In this document: one piece after another, positions 15,559-23,508 of the stretch | How the letters are laid out: every line of letters starts with the position of its first letter | How positions within the stretch are numbered: position 1 is the stretch's first letter | From: JBIOUF01 sp044866695 | GTDB lineage: Bacteria; Actinomycetota; Actinomycetes; Propionibacteriales; Nocardioidaceae | Reading direction: 5' to 3' | DNA: 42,689 bases | Assembly: GCA_044866695.1 (NCBI GenBank) | Contig: JBIOUF010000084.1 | Span: 1-42,689, forward strand | Made by a program: the position numbers and the translations under genes | Notes under the pieces: model-generated | Told to the model about the DNA's origin: nothing | Database searches by the model: none | Seen by the model: only the letters and a program-made list of their open reading frames with translations

Positions 15559-16422
15559 GTGCCCCGCCACGTGTACCAGTGCCCCGTCCGGTGGGCCGAC
15601 CTGGACCTCCTCGGCCACGTCAACAACGTGACCTACACGGACTATCTGCAGGAGGCACGGGTCGACATGCTCAGGGAGCACGCGGCCATGCGGGGCGGTG
15701 AGGACCTGGCCGAGGCGGCGGTCGTGGTGCGACACGAGGTCGACTTCGCCGCCCCGCTGCACCACCGGGCCGAGCCCGTGCGGATCGAGGTGTGGGTCAC
15801 CGAGGTGCGCGCGGCCCGGTTCACGCTGGGCTACGAGATCCTCGACGTGCATCCCGACGGCGCCCGCGAGGTCTACGTGCGGGCCCGGACCGTGCTGTCG
15901 CCGTACGTCGTCGCCGAGGAGCGACCCCGCCGCATCACCGACCCGGAACGCGCCGTGCTGGAGAGCATGCGCGAGGCCGAGCCGCCGTCCCGCCCTCGGC
16001 GGCCGGGGGAGACCGAGGGGACGCGGTTCGGCTACGAACTGCACGTGCGGTTCTCCGACGTCGACGTCTACCGGCACGTCAACAACGTGAAGTACCTGGA
16101 GTACTACCAGGAGGGCAGGATCTCCCTGCTCGGGACCGTCGGGGCACGGGCTGCCCAGGAGGAGCTGCACGACCTGGTGCTGGCGCGGATGGAGGTGGAC
16201 TACCGCCGGCCGATCCTGCTGCGACCGGCGCCCTACCGGGTCGAGTCCTGGGTCGCCGGGGTCGGCCGGACCTCGTTCGTGGTCGGCGCGGAGATCCTCG
16301 ACGCGTCGGAGCTGCTGTCCCGCTCGCGCTGCGTCCTGGTGTCCGTCGACCCCGCGACGGGCCGTCCGGCGCCGATGGACCCGGACCGCCGGACCCGTCT
16401 CCTCGCGGCCCGGCGCCCCTGA
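15559..16422 (+). CDS. Acyl-CoA thioesterase with tandem hotdog domains
   Basis: 287 residues from GTG 15559 (ATG 15550 gives three more). The protein is an internal duplication of the 4HBT/FadM hotdog fold. Domain 1 has WADLDLLGHVNNVTYTDYLQ near residue 10, and domain 2 has FSDVDVYRHVNNVKYLEYYQ near residue 165. Each carries the catalytic-type Asp and the HVNN helix start. Members hydrolyse acyl-CoA or 4-hydroxybenzoyl-CoA-like thioesters in the cytosol; the chain specificity is unknown. It is transcribed away from the MarR gene and ends in the 32-bp minisatellite region. Confidence 0.88.
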   Translation: MPRHVYQCPVRWADLDLLGHVNNVTYTDYLQEARVDMLREHAAMRGGEDLAEAAVVVRHEVDFAAPLHHRAEPVRIEVWVTEVRAARFTLGYEILDVHPDGAREVYVRARTVLSPYVVAEERPRRITDPERAVLESMREAEPPSRPRRPGETEGTRFGYELHVRFSDVDVYRHVNNVKYLEYYQEGRISLLGTVGARAAQEELHDLVLARMEVDYRRPILLRPAPYRVESWVAGVGRTSFVVGAEILDASELLSRSRCVLVSVDPATGRPAPMDPDRRTRLLAARRP

Positions 16423-16430
16423 CCCGCGAC

Positions 16431-16928
16431 CCGACCCATCCTCCTCCGGCTGGGCCGCCGACCCGGCGCATCTTCCTGCGGCTGGGCAGCCGACCCGGCG
16501 CATCTTCCGCCGGTTGGGCCGCCGACCCGGCGCATCTTCCTCCGGCTGGGCAGCCGACCCGGCACCTCTTCCTGCGGCTCGGCCCGCCGACCCGGCGCAT
16601 CTTGGGCCGGCTGGGCGGTCGACCCGGCGCATCTTCCTGCGGCTCGGCCCGCCGACCCGGCGCATCTTCCTCCGGCTGGGCCGCCGACCGGGCGTATCTT
16701 GGGCCGGCTGGCCCGCCGACCGGGCGCAGGTTGAGCCGGCTCGGCGGTCTACCCGGCGCAGGTTGAGCCGCCTCGGCCGCCGACCCGGCGCATCTTGGTC
16801 CGGCTCGGCCCGCGACCCGGTGGGTCTTGGGCCGGTTGGGCGGTCGACCCGGCGGAGGTTGTGCCGGCTCGGCGGTCGACCCGGCGGAGGTTGGGCCGGG
16901 TCGGCGCGCGACGGGGCGGTGTCGGCAG
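16431..16928. repeat. 32-bp minisatellite, about 15 degenerate copies
   Basis: Back-to-back units with no spacers start at 16431 (short first copy), 16458, 16490, 16522, 16554, 16587, 16619, 16652, 16684, 16716, 16748, 16780, 16812, 16844, 16876 and 16908. Most are 32 bp; two are 33. The conserved part is about CCGACCCGGCGCATCTT; the second half varies around CCTGCGGCTGGGC. All copies have the same orientation. Many units can form short stems such as GCCGG/CCGGC. The array fills the 524-bp gap between two convergent genes (thioesterase and globin) and holds no supported gene. Confidence 0.9.
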
Positions 16929-16946
16929 GAGGGCCGGGGAACCGGG

Positions 16947-17381
16947 TCAGGAGGGTGCGGGAGTGTCCAGGGTGTTGACCATGAACTGGGCGGCGTAGGT
17001 GACGTACTCCCAGAACTTGGCGTCGTGCTCGGGGTCGAGCCGCGCCGCGTCCAGCCCGGCACGGAAGTGGTGCAGCCAGCGGTCGCGGGCCTCGGGGGTG
17101 ACCGCGAACGGGGCGTGCCGCATGCGCAGCCGCGGGTGGCCCCGCTCTTGTGAGTAGGTGGTCGGCCCGCCCCAGTACTGGGCCAGGAAGAGCGTGAGGC
17201 GTCGCGCCGCGGAGCCGTCGGCCAGGTCGTCGGGCGGGTACATGGGCGCGAGCAGGTCATCGTGGGCGACTCCTGCGTAGAACCGCTGCACGATCCGGGT
17301 GATCACCGGCATGCCGCCGATGGCGTCGTAGAAGGTCGCCGCGGCCTCGCCGGCCTGCGTCGTCGTACCCGCCTGGCTCAC
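16947..17381 (-). CDS. glbO: Group II truncated haemoglobin (trHbO)
   Basis: 144 residues, a 2-over-2 globin. Visible family features are FYDAIGG at the start, the B-helix/CD region with RFYAGVAHDDLL and MYP, YWGGPTTYSQERGHPRLRMRH (the proximal His F8 is in HPRLRMRH, about residue 87), and the group II marker Trp G8 in DRWLHHF. In mycobacteria GlbO binds O2 tightly and is linked to respiration and redox defence. Start is GTG 17381, with a weak -10-like GAGGAT 6 nt upstream. It is divergent from osmC; the stop abuts the minisatellite. Confidence 0.95.
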   Translation of the reverse strand: MSQAGTTTQAGEAAATFYDAIGGMPVITRIVQRFYAGVAHDDLLAPMYPPDDLADGSAARRLTLFLAQYWGGPTTYSQERGHPRLRMRHAPFAVTPEARDRWLHHFRAGLDAARLDPEHDAKFWEYVTYAAQFMVNTLDTPAPS

Positions 17382-17499
17382 CCGGCCATCCTCTCAGCCG
17401 CCCGGTGAGGGCCCCGCGGCGAATGGGTAGGTTGGCACCGAGCAGCACCGCGTCCCGTCACCCCCAACCAGTCTCCACAACCGACCCAAGGAGCCGCGC

Positions 17500-17925
17500 A
17501 TGGCCACCGTCCGCACCGCCAAGACCCACTGGGAGGGCTCGCTCTTCGAGGGCGCCGGCACGGTCACGCTGGAGTCGTCGGGCCTGGGCACCTACGACGT
17601 GTCGTGGCCGGCCCGCGCGGAGGAGCCGAACGGCAAGACCAGCCCGGAGGAGCTGATCGCGGCCGCGCACTCGTCGTGCTTCTCGATGGCGCTCTCCCTG
17701 GGCCTGGACAAGGCCGGTACGCCGCCGAGGGCGCTCGACGTGCAGGCCGACGTGACGTTCCAGCCCGGCAAGGGCATCACCGGCATCCACATCACGGTGG
17801 TCGGCCAGGTCGACGGGATCAGCGCGGAGGACTTCGAGGCCGCGGCCGCCGACGCGAAGGCGAACTGCCCGGTCTCCCAGGCGCTCACCGGCACCACGAT
17901 CACCCTGGACGCCTCGCTGGGCTGA
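17500..17925 (+). CDS. osmC: OsmC family peroxiredoxin
   Basis: 141 residues, the standard OsmC length. It reduces organic hydroperoxides with two cysteines: Cys60 in AHSSCFSMAL and Cys123 in ANCPVSQAL. The N-terminal pattern (AKTHWEGSLFEGAGTVTLES) and PEELIAAAHSSC are typical of the OsmC branch rather than Ohr. AAGGAG lies 8 nt before ATG 17500. It is convergent with the mscS-like gene, with 26 bp between the stops. Confidence 0.94.
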   Translation: MATVRTAKTHWEGSLFEGAGTVTLESSGLGTYDVSWPARAEEPNGKTSPEELIAAAHSSCFSMALSLGLDKAGTPPRALDVQADVTFQPGKGITGIHITVVGQVDGISAEDFEAAAADAKANCPVSQALTGTTITLDASLG

Positions 17926-17951
17926 GCACCCCTCGGCGGGCGGCCCTGCGG

Positions 17952-18608
17952 TCAGGCCTGGCTGTGGTTGCCCACCTTGAGGATCTCGCCGTTGCGGATG
18001 TACCACACCGTGCCGTCCTCGTCGCGGAGGCGCGTCACCCGGAGGGTGAGCGCCTCGACGACCCCGGTGACGTCGTTGACCTCGATCCGGTCGCCGACCC
18101 CGAGCTGGTCCTCGAACGCCAAGAAGATGCCGGACAGGAAGTCCTTCACCAGGTTCTGCGCTCCGAAGCCCAGTGCCAGGCCGACGATGCCGGCGCCGGC
18201 GATCAGCGGCCCCACGTTGTAGCCGAGCTCGCCGATCACCATGATCGTGACGATCGAGAAGATCACGAACGAGGCGATGCTCTTCAGCACCGACGCGGTC
18301 GTGTGCGCGCGCTGCATCCGCCGTTCCGCCTGTGCCTGCGCCGCGGGGTCTGCCCGCCGAACCGGTTGGGCACGCCCGGGCAGCCGCTCGGGGACCACGC
18401 CGGTGGCGGCGCGGCGGGCCAACCGGTCGATGAGCTTGGCGGCCACCCAGCGCAGGACGAACGCGACCAGCAGCAGGCCGGCGATGGCCAGGGGCTTGGC
18501 GATCAGCCAGTTCGCGGCCCCGGCCAGCCACTGGTTCCCGGTCGCGTCCTCGACGTTGTTGCACAGCCAGTCGCCGGGCTCACACACCTGCGTCGCGAGC
18601 ACGGTCAC
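17952..18608 (-). CDS. MscS-type mechanosensitive channel, short C-terminus
   Basis: 218 residues. Three membrane segments are seen (about residues 35-60, 108-130 and 132-166). The pore helix region GAGIVGLALGFGAQNLVKDF is well conserved, and the beta-domain begins (LGVGDRIEVNDVTGVVEALTLRVTRLRDEDGTVWYIRNGEI). The protein then stops after GNHSQA, where family members normally continue through the rest of the cytoplasmic alpha/beta vestibule. The sequence after the stop does not resemble a lost continuation, so this looks like an end-loss rather than a point nonsense change. GTG 18608 is 6 nt after a TAGGCT box. Confidence 0.85.
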   Translation of the reverse strand: MTVLATQVCEPGDWLCNNVEDATGNQWLAGAANWLIAKPLAIAGLLLVAFVLRWVAAKLIDRLARRAATGVVPERLPGRAQPVRRADPAAQAQAERRMQRAHTTASVLKSIASFVIFSIVTIMVIGELGYNVGPLIAGAGIVGLALGFGAQNLVKDFLSGIFLAFEDQLGVGDRIEVNDVTGVVEALTLRVTRLRDEDGTVWYIRNGEILKVGNHSQA

Positions 18609-18614
18609 CCATGC

Positions 18615-18620
18615 AGCCTA
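18615..18620 (-). promoter_or_regulatory. Putative mscS-like gene -10 box (leaderless)
   Basis: Minus-strand TAGGCT ends 6 nt before GTG 18608; a second TAGGCT on the plus strand serves the divergent gene. Confidence 0.5.
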
Positions 18621-18677
18621 CGAGACCGGCAGGCGTGCGCCCGCGGCCTGCCTGGGCGGTCCCTGCCGCGCCGCGGC

Positions 18678-18683
18678 TAGGCT
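18678..18683 (+). promoter_or_regulatory. Putative -10 box of small membrane protein gene (leaderless)
   Basis: TAGGCT ends 6 nt before GTG 18690. Confidence 0.5.
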
Positions 18684-18689
18684 GACCCC

Positions 18690-19085
18690 GTGACAACGGA
18701 CACGTCGCCGACGCTCCTTCGCAGGGCAGGTAGGTCCATGGCCGGGTCGTTCGGCGCGCTGGTGGTCCTCGGACCCCTCGCCCTCGCTCCGTCGGCCACC
18801 GCCGAGCCGCCCAACAGCTGGCCGGACACCGACAACCCCTCCGACGTGGCCTCCATCGGCATCCTCGTGGGCGCGGCGGCGCTGCTGTTCGGGGTGATCT
18901 TCCTGCTCAGCTACCTGCCGTCGATGATCCGGGGGCAACGTGCGGCGTCGACGCAGACCTGGGGCGAGCAGGCCGAGTGGTTCGGGGGGCCGCGCAAGGG
19001 CGTGCCCGCCGCCGCCGACCACGCCGCCGGTGCCGGCTCGGACGAGCCGGCGCAGGAGACGGGGGGCGCCAGTGCCCGGTGGTGA
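18690..19085 (+). CDS. Small membrane protein of unknown function
   Basis: 131 residues, not assigned to a named family. An N-terminal hydrophobic stretch ending in SATAEPP (about residues 17-40) looks like a signal sequence with an Ala-x-Ala cleavage site. A second membrane helix follows (about residues 53-78), then a cytoplasmic Trp/Gly-rich tail (QTWGEQAEWFGGPRKG). The next gene, a DUF5130-like protein, overlaps its end by 14 nt, so the two are co-translated and probably act together. Start at GTG 18690 is supported by the -10 box. Confidence 0.75.
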   Translation: MTTDTSPTLLRRAGRSMAGSFGALVVLGPLALAPSATAEPPNSWPDTDNPSDVASIGILVGAAALLFGVIFLLSYLPSMIRGQRAASTQTWGEQAEWFGGPRKGVPAAADHAAGAGSDEPAQETGGASARW

Positions 19086-19458
19086 CGGCTTCACCCCCGC
19101 GCAGAGGCAGCAGGTCGACCGCGCGATCCGCGACGCGGAGGCGGTGTGCCGGTTCGAGTTCTCGGTGTACGTCGGTGCCGCCGACGGCGCCCCCCGGCGC
19201 TACGCCGAGGGCCTGCACGCCGCCCTGGTCGCTCCGGACCGGTCGGTCCTGGTGCTCGTCGACCCCGCCGCGCGAGCCCTGGAGGTGGTCACCGGGACGG
19301 AGGTGCGCCGCCGGCTCCCCGACGAGGACGTCGCCCTGGCCGTGGTCCGCATGCAGAACGACCTGGCCGGCGGCGACCTGGTCGGCGGCATCGTCGGTGG
19401 GCTGCAGATGCTCGCCGAGCATGCCCGGCGGCCACCCACCCTGCACGCCCGGGGGTGA
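19072..19458 (+). CDS. DUF5130-like (TPM-related) protein
   Basis: 128 residues from GTG 19072, which overlaps the upstream gene by 14 nt. The protein has the pattern FTPAQRQQVDRAIRDAEAVCRFEFSVYVG followed by VLVLVDPAARALEVVTG and VRRRLPDEDVALAV. This resembles the TPM/DUF5130 fold, in which thylakoid-phosphatase-like or membrane-stress roles have been proposed. There are no membrane helices, so it may work under the membrane with the upstream gene product. Only 7 nt separate its stop from that of pepN on the other strand. Confidence 0.75.
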   Translation: MPGGDGFTPAQRQQVDRAIRDAEAVCRFEFSVYVGAADGAPRRYAEGLHAALVAPDRSVLVLVDPAARALEVVTGTEVRRRLPDEDVALAVVRMQNDLAGGDLVGGIVGGLQMLAEHARRPPTLHARG

Positions 19459-19465
19459 CGAGGGC

Positions 19466-22051
19466 TCAGCGGACCGGTGTAGGACCCGGTGACCGGTCCG
19501 GTGACTGGGCGTCGCGGTCCTGGGCGGCCAGCGCCCGCTCGAGGTCGGCCAGCCCCTCGCGCACGTAGCGCTGCGCCGCGGGGTTGGCCCGGGTGGTGGC
19601 CAGCCATTCGGTGACCCGCTCGAGGGTCGCCCGGGTCGACAGCTGCCGCGGGAACAGGTACTGCAGCACCACGGTGGCGCGTTGCACGCCCTTCTCCTCC
19701 CAGATGGTCTCCGCGGCCTCCAGGTAGCGGTCGACGTAGGGGGCCAGCAGCTCGTCCTGGCCGAACGCGTAGAACCCCAGGCTCACGTGACGTTGGGTCT
19801 CGTTGGGTACGTCGTCGCGCTGCACCGCTTCCTGCCATGCGCGCAGCTTCGCCTCGGCGGTGGGCATGAGCGCCCGGGCGCCCGCGGCGCGCTCGCGCCC
19901 GGAGATGGTGCGGTCACGGTCCAGCTCGGCGTCGACCTGGTCCTCACCGGCGCGGCCGCCGCGGGTCAGGGCGGACAGCAGGGTCCAGCGCAGGTCGGGG
20001 TCGAGGTCGAGCCCGGACAGGGGACGGGACCCGTCGTAGACCGCCTGCACCAGATCGAGGCCGGCGTCGGTGTGCGCCGCCGCCGCGAAGGCGCGGGCGA
20101 ACGCGAGCTGGTGGTCGCTGGCCGGCTCTGCGTCCTCCAGGAGCCGGCGCAGGCCCAGCTCCCAGGCCGCCGCGAGCTCGGAGCGGCGGGCCGGAGCGGA
20201 GTAGGTCTCCACCGCGGTGCGGGCATAGCGCAGCAGGCTGCCCACGGCGGTCAGGTCGGTCTCCGTGGCCACCCCCCTCAGGACCAGGCGGACGAAGTCC
20301 GAGGGGCGCATCTCCGCGTCGCGGGTCATGTCCCAGGCCGCTCCCCAGCACAGCGCCCTCGCGAGCGAGTCGTCGAGACGGTCGATGGAGGAGACCAGGG
20401 TCGCCAGCGAGGGCGCGTCGAGGCGGATCTTGGCGTAGGCGAGGTCCTGGTCGTTGAGCAGGACCAGGTCGGGCCGGCGTTCTCCGACCAGCGCGTCGAC
20501 GGTCGTGCGCTCGCCGCGGACGTCGGTCTCCACCACCGTACGGCGGACCAGGCGCCCGTCGCGGTCGTCGTACAGCCCGATCGCGATGCGATGCCGGCGC
20601 AGGGTGGGGAAGTCCGGGTGCGCGCTCTGGCGCACGACGAAGGACGTGAACCGGCCCTCGGCGTCCACGTCCAGGTCCGCCTCGAGCGTGTTCACCCCGC
20701 AGGTCTGCAGCCACTCCTCGGCCCAGGCCTCCAGCTCCCGCCCGCTGGCCTGCTCGAGAGCGGCGAGCAGGTCGGCGAACTCGCTGTTGTCCAGCTCGTG
20801 CTTGCGGAAGTAGGTCCGCAACCCGGCGACGAACCCCTCCTCCCCGACCCAGGCCACCAGCTGCTTGAGCGTCGAGGCGCCCTTGGCGTAGGTGATGCCG
20901 TCGAAGTTCACCTCGACGGCCTGCAGGTCGTGGTTGTCGGCGGCGACCGGATGGGTCGACGGCAGCTGGTCTTGCCGGTAGGCCCAGTTCTTCCGGCTGT
21001 TGGTGAAGCCGGTCCACGCGTCGGCGTACCGGGTGGCCCGCGCCGCGCAGTGGTGCGCCGCCCACTCCGCGAACGACTCGTTGAGCCACAGGTCGTCCCA
21101 CCACCGCATCGTGACCAGGTCGCCGAACCACATGTGCGCCATCTCGTGCAGCACCGTGTTGGCGCGCTGCTCGTAGAACGCCCGGGTCTGCCGCGACCGG
21201 GGCAGCATCTCGTCACGCAGCGTCACGCAGCCGGCGTTCTCCATCGCGCCCATGTTGTACTCGGGCACGAACGCCTGGTCGTACTTGCCGAACGGGTAGG
21301 GGTAGTCGAACGCGTCCTCGAAGAAGGCGAACCCCTGCCGGGTGACCTCCACCAGCTCCTCGACGTCGAGGTGGTCGACCATGGAACGGCGGCACAGGAA
21401 CCCGAGCGGGATGCGCCCGTGCTTGCCCTGGTAGGCGTCGTCGACGCGGTGGTACTCCCCGGCGACCAGCGCGGTGACGTACGTCGACAGCGGCAGCGTC
21501 CGCGGGAACCGCCACACCGCCGCGCCCACGTCACCCGCGACCGGCTCGGGGTCCGGTGTCGCCGCGTTGGAGACCACGGTCCAGTGCTCCGGCGCGGTTA
21601 CGGTGAACGAGAAGACCGCCTTGAGGTCGGGCTGCTCGAACGTGGCGAAGACCCGTCGCGCGTCCGGGACCTCGAACTGGGTGTAGCAGTACACCCGGCC
21701 GTCCACGGGGTCGACGAACCGGTGCAGGCCCTCGCCGGTGTGGCTGTACGGCAGCTCGGCCACGACCCTCAGCTCGTTGGTCTCCGCCAGGCCGTCCAGG
21801 CGGAGCCGGCTGTCGCGGTAGACGTCCGGCTCGTCCAGCGGCACGCCGTTGAGGACCACCTCGGTCACGGTGGCCCCGACCAGGTCCGCGAAGGTGGACG
21901 CGCCCGGCTCCCGGCAGGTGAACCGGACCACCGTCGTGCTCGAGAACGCCTTGTCCGACACCGTGAGGTCCAGGTCCACCTCGTAGGACTCGACGGCGAG
22001 GGTCCGGGCGCGCGCACGCGCCTCCTCACGGGTCAGGTTGGTACCGGGCAT
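19466..22051 (-). CDS. pepN: Aminopeptidase N (M1 family)
   Basis: 861 residues, full length for actinobacterial PepN. It removes N-terminal residues from peptides in the cytosol. The substrate motif GAMEN is near residue 268. The zinc site is HEMAH (His302, Glu303, His306) with the third ligand Glu in NESFAEW about 18 residues on. A large helical C-terminal domain (ERAP1-like) follows. ATG 22051 is the start; a TAAGCAT sequence 5 nt upstream may be a -10 box. It is convergent with the DUF5130-like gene through a shared terminator and divergent from the Rv2466c-like gene, as in M. tuberculosis. Confidence 0.97.
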   Translation of the reverse strand: MPGTNLTREEARARARTLAVESYEVDLDLTVSDKAFSSTTVVRFTCREPGASTFADLVGATVTEVVLNGVPLDEPDVYRDSRLRLDGLAETNELRVVAELPYSHTGEGLHRFVDPVDGRVYCYTQFEVPDARRVFATFEQPDLKAVFSFTVTAPEHWTVVSNAATPDPEPVAGDVGAAVWRFPRTLPLSTYVTALVAGEYHRVDDAYQGKHGRIPLGFLCRRSMVDHLDVEELVEVTRQGFAFFEDAFDYPYPFGKYDQAFVPEYNMGAMENAGCVTLRDEMLPRSRQTRAFYEQRANTVLHEMAHMWFGDLVTMRWWDDLWLNESFAEWAAHHCAARATRYADAWTGFTNSRKNWAYRQDQLPSTHPVAADNHDLQAVEVNFDGITYAKGASTLKQLVAWVGEEGFVAGLRTYFRKHELDNSEFADLLAALEQASGRELEAWAEEWLQTCGVNTLEADLDVDAEGRFTSFVVRQSAHPDFPTLRRHRIAIGLYDDRDGRLVRRTVVETDVRGERTTVDALVGERRPDLVLLNDQDLAYAKIRLDAPSLATLVSSIDRLDDSLARALCWGAAWDMTRDAEMRPSDFVRLVLRGVATETDLTAVGSLLRYARTAVETYSAPARRSELAAAWELGLRRLLEDAEPASDHQLAFARAFAAAAHTDAGLDLVQAVYDGSRPLSGLDLDPDLRWTLLSALTRGGRAGEDQVDAELDRDRTISGRERAAGARALMPTAEAKLRAWQEAVQRDDVPNETQRHVSLGFYAFGQDELLAPYVDRYLEAAETIWEEKGVQRATVVLQYLFPRQLSTRATLERVTEWLATTRANPAAQRYVREGLADLERALAAQDRDAQSPDRSPGPTPVR
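19470..19500. terminator. Two-way terminator at the 3' ends of the DUF5130-like gene and pepN
   Basis: Perfect 9-bp inverted repeat CGGACCGGT (19470-19478) / ACCGGTCCG (19492-19500) with a 13-nt loop. It lies within the last codons of pepN and 11 nt after the DUF5130-like stop. Confidence 0.5.
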
Positions 22052-22167
22052 GACGCATGCTTACACGGCGGCCGGGAATGTCACCGAGGAATCGAACGAT
22101 CGCACGCGCCCGCGGCCCCACGCCGTACCGGCCGGGTCCCGGCGGTCGCCGGCCCGAGAGGAGCCCG

Positions 22168-22785
22168 ATGACGGACAGCACGCGCACCGAGGTCGACTTC
22201 TGGTTCGACCCGCGCTGCCCGTGGGCGTGGATCACGTCCCGGTGGGTCCTGGAGGCCGAGCAGGTGCGCCCCATCGACGTCCGCTTCCACGTGATGAGCC
22301 TGGCGGTGCTCAACGAGGGGCGCGAGGCGCTGCCCAGCCACTACCGGGAGGGGCTGGCCGACGCCTGGGGCCCGGTCCGGGTGTGCGCCGCCGCGGCGCA
22401 GGCGGCCGGCGAGGGGGTCCTCCGCGACCTGTACACCGCTCTCGGCACGCGGGCACACGTGCAGCGCCGCCCGCTCGACCGAGCGCTGCTCGAGGAGGCG
22501 CTGGCGGACGTCGGGCTGTCGCCCTCGCTCGCCGGCGCGATGGACGGCAGGGAGTACGACGACGCGGTGCGGAAGTCCCACGAGACGGGGATCGGGCTGG
22601 TCGGCACCGACGTGGGCACTCCGGTCGTGGCAGTCGGGAACGTCGCCTTCTTCGGGCCGGTGGTCACGCCGGCGCCGCGCGGAGAGGCCGCCGGCCGGCT
22701 CTGGGACGGGGTCCTCATGGTTGCCGAGACCCCCGGCTTCTTCGAGCTCAAGCGCACCCGCACCGCCGAGCCGGACGCCGGCTGA
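22168..22785 (+). CDS. Mycothiol-dependent oxidoreductase, Rv2466c-like (DsbA fold)
   Basis: 205 residues of the DsbA/thioredoxin superfamily with a large helical insert. The active site is DFWFDPRCPWAW, with Cys17. In M. tuberculosis Rv2466c the site is CPWC and the enzyme uses mycothiol, activating nitro prodrugs. Here the second cysteine is alanine, giving a monothiol CPWA site. The cis-proline region GTPVVAVGNVAFFGPV is intact. GAGAGGAG precedes ATG 22168. Divergent placement next to pepN matches the Rv2466c/Rv2467 pair. Role: redox chemistry with mycothiol in the cytosol (inferred). Confidence 0.88.
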   Translation: MTDSTRTEVDFWFDPRCPWAWITSRWVLEAEQVRPIDVRFHVMSLAVLNEGREALPSHYREGLADAWGPVRVCAAAAQAAGEGVLRDLYTALGTRAHVQRRPLDRALLEEALADVGLSPSLAGAMDGREYDDAVRKSHETGIGLVGTDVGTPVVAVGNVAFFGPVVTPAPRGEAAGRLWDGVLMVAETPGFFELKRTRTAEPDAG

Positions 22786-22802
22786 CCGGAGCCGCGACCC
22801 GG

Positions 22803-22808
22803 TATCCT
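22803..22808 (+). promoter_or_regulatory. Putative -10 box of hypothetical gene (leaderless)
   Basis: TATCCT ends 6 nt before ATG 22815; a CTGACC at 22782-22787 might act as a weak -35. Confidence 0.45.
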
Positions 22809-22814
22809 CCGGGC

Positions 22815-23228
22815 ATGGTCGACCGGGCGGGTCCCCTCGAGCGGCTGCTCGCGCCGCAGCGCGCCGCGCTGCGCATGTTCACCGACGCCCTGGACGGTCT
22901 GACCACCTCGATGGCCCGGACCGGGGTGACCACACCGGAGGAGGTGGTCCGGCAGCTGACCGCCGTCGTGCGGGCGATGGGCGACGTGGCGGCCTCGGCC
23001 GCCCGGCCGATGGAGATGGTCCTGGAGACCCAGCGCGAGCTGGCCGCGACGATGCAGTCCTACGCGGCGTTGCAGCGCCAGCTCGCGGACGTGCTCGGCA
23101 CGGTCGCGGACAACCAGGCCGCCGTCGTCGATGCGCTGGAGGCCCTGGCACACCCGGTTCTCGGTCTCGCCGAGTCCCTGCGCAGCAAGGACCCGGGGCC
23201 CCCGCTGGTCGAGGAGCCGGAGCGTTAG
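22815..23228 (+). CDS. Helical hypothetical protein ending in a dispersed repeat
   Basis: 137 residues with no recognised domain. It is almost all amphipathic helix rich in Ala, Leu, Met and Gln (for example MEMVLETQRELAATMQSYAA, about residues 67-86), which suggests a coiled coil or an oligomeric helical bundle. The last residues (LVEEPER and the stop) are encoded by the left arm of the REP-like repeat starting near 23204, so the original C-terminus may have been replaced. Start at ATG 22815 fits a -10 box 6 nt upstream. Possibly in the same transcription direction as the Rv2466c-like gene, 29 nt after it. Confidence 0.65.
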   Translation: MVDRAGPLERLLAPQRAALRMFTDALDGLTTSMARTGVTTPEEVVRQLTAVVRAMGDVAASAARPMEMVLETQRELAATMQSYAALQRQLADVLGTVADNQAAVVDALEALAHPVLGLAESLRSKDPGPPLVEEPER

Positions 23229-23474
23229 CTCGCACGCTCGCAAGCTCGCTCCTCGGGCCGCCGGTAGCGGCGCTGGTTGAGGAGCCGGTGCGCTAGCGGA
23301 GGCGTCTCGAAACCAGCCGCACCATGGCGCTGTCTGAGCCCCATGTGCCGGTGGTTTCGAGACGCTCGCAAGCTCGCTCCTCGGGCCGCCGGCCGGCTCG
23401 CACGCTCCCCGGGCCGCCGGTGGCCGCGCTGGTCGAGGAGCCGGAGCGCCGGCGGAGGGGTCCGGAGACCCGGA
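23204..23474. repeat. REP/BIME-like repeat cluster A
   Basis: Contains three left arms related to CTGGTCGAGGAGCCGGAGCG (from 23204, 23271 and 23428) and right arms related to TTTCGAGACGCTCGCAAGCT (best copy 23355-23380). These are diverged copies of the dyad element seen cleanly at 38222-38720. The first arm overlaps the end of the 22815 gene; the cluster ends just before the metG promoter. Confidence 0.8.
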
Positions 23475-23496
23475 CCTCACCCAGCGGCTCTGTCAC

Positions 23497-23502
23497 TAGG
23501 AT
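23497..23502 (+). promoter_or_regulatory. metG -10 box (leaderless)
   Basis: TAGGAT ends 6 nt before ATG 23509; there is no ribosome site between. Confidence 0.55.
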
Positions 23503-23508
23503 CGCGCC

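Noticed and set aside
16431..16928. Possible CRISPR array
   Set aside because: Units are contiguous with no unique spacers and are degenerate; no cas genes are present. It is a minisatellite.
16079..17260. 393-codon minus-strand frame through the minisatellite into glbO
   Set aside because: It is in a different frame from glbO, and its content is the translated 32-bp repeat.
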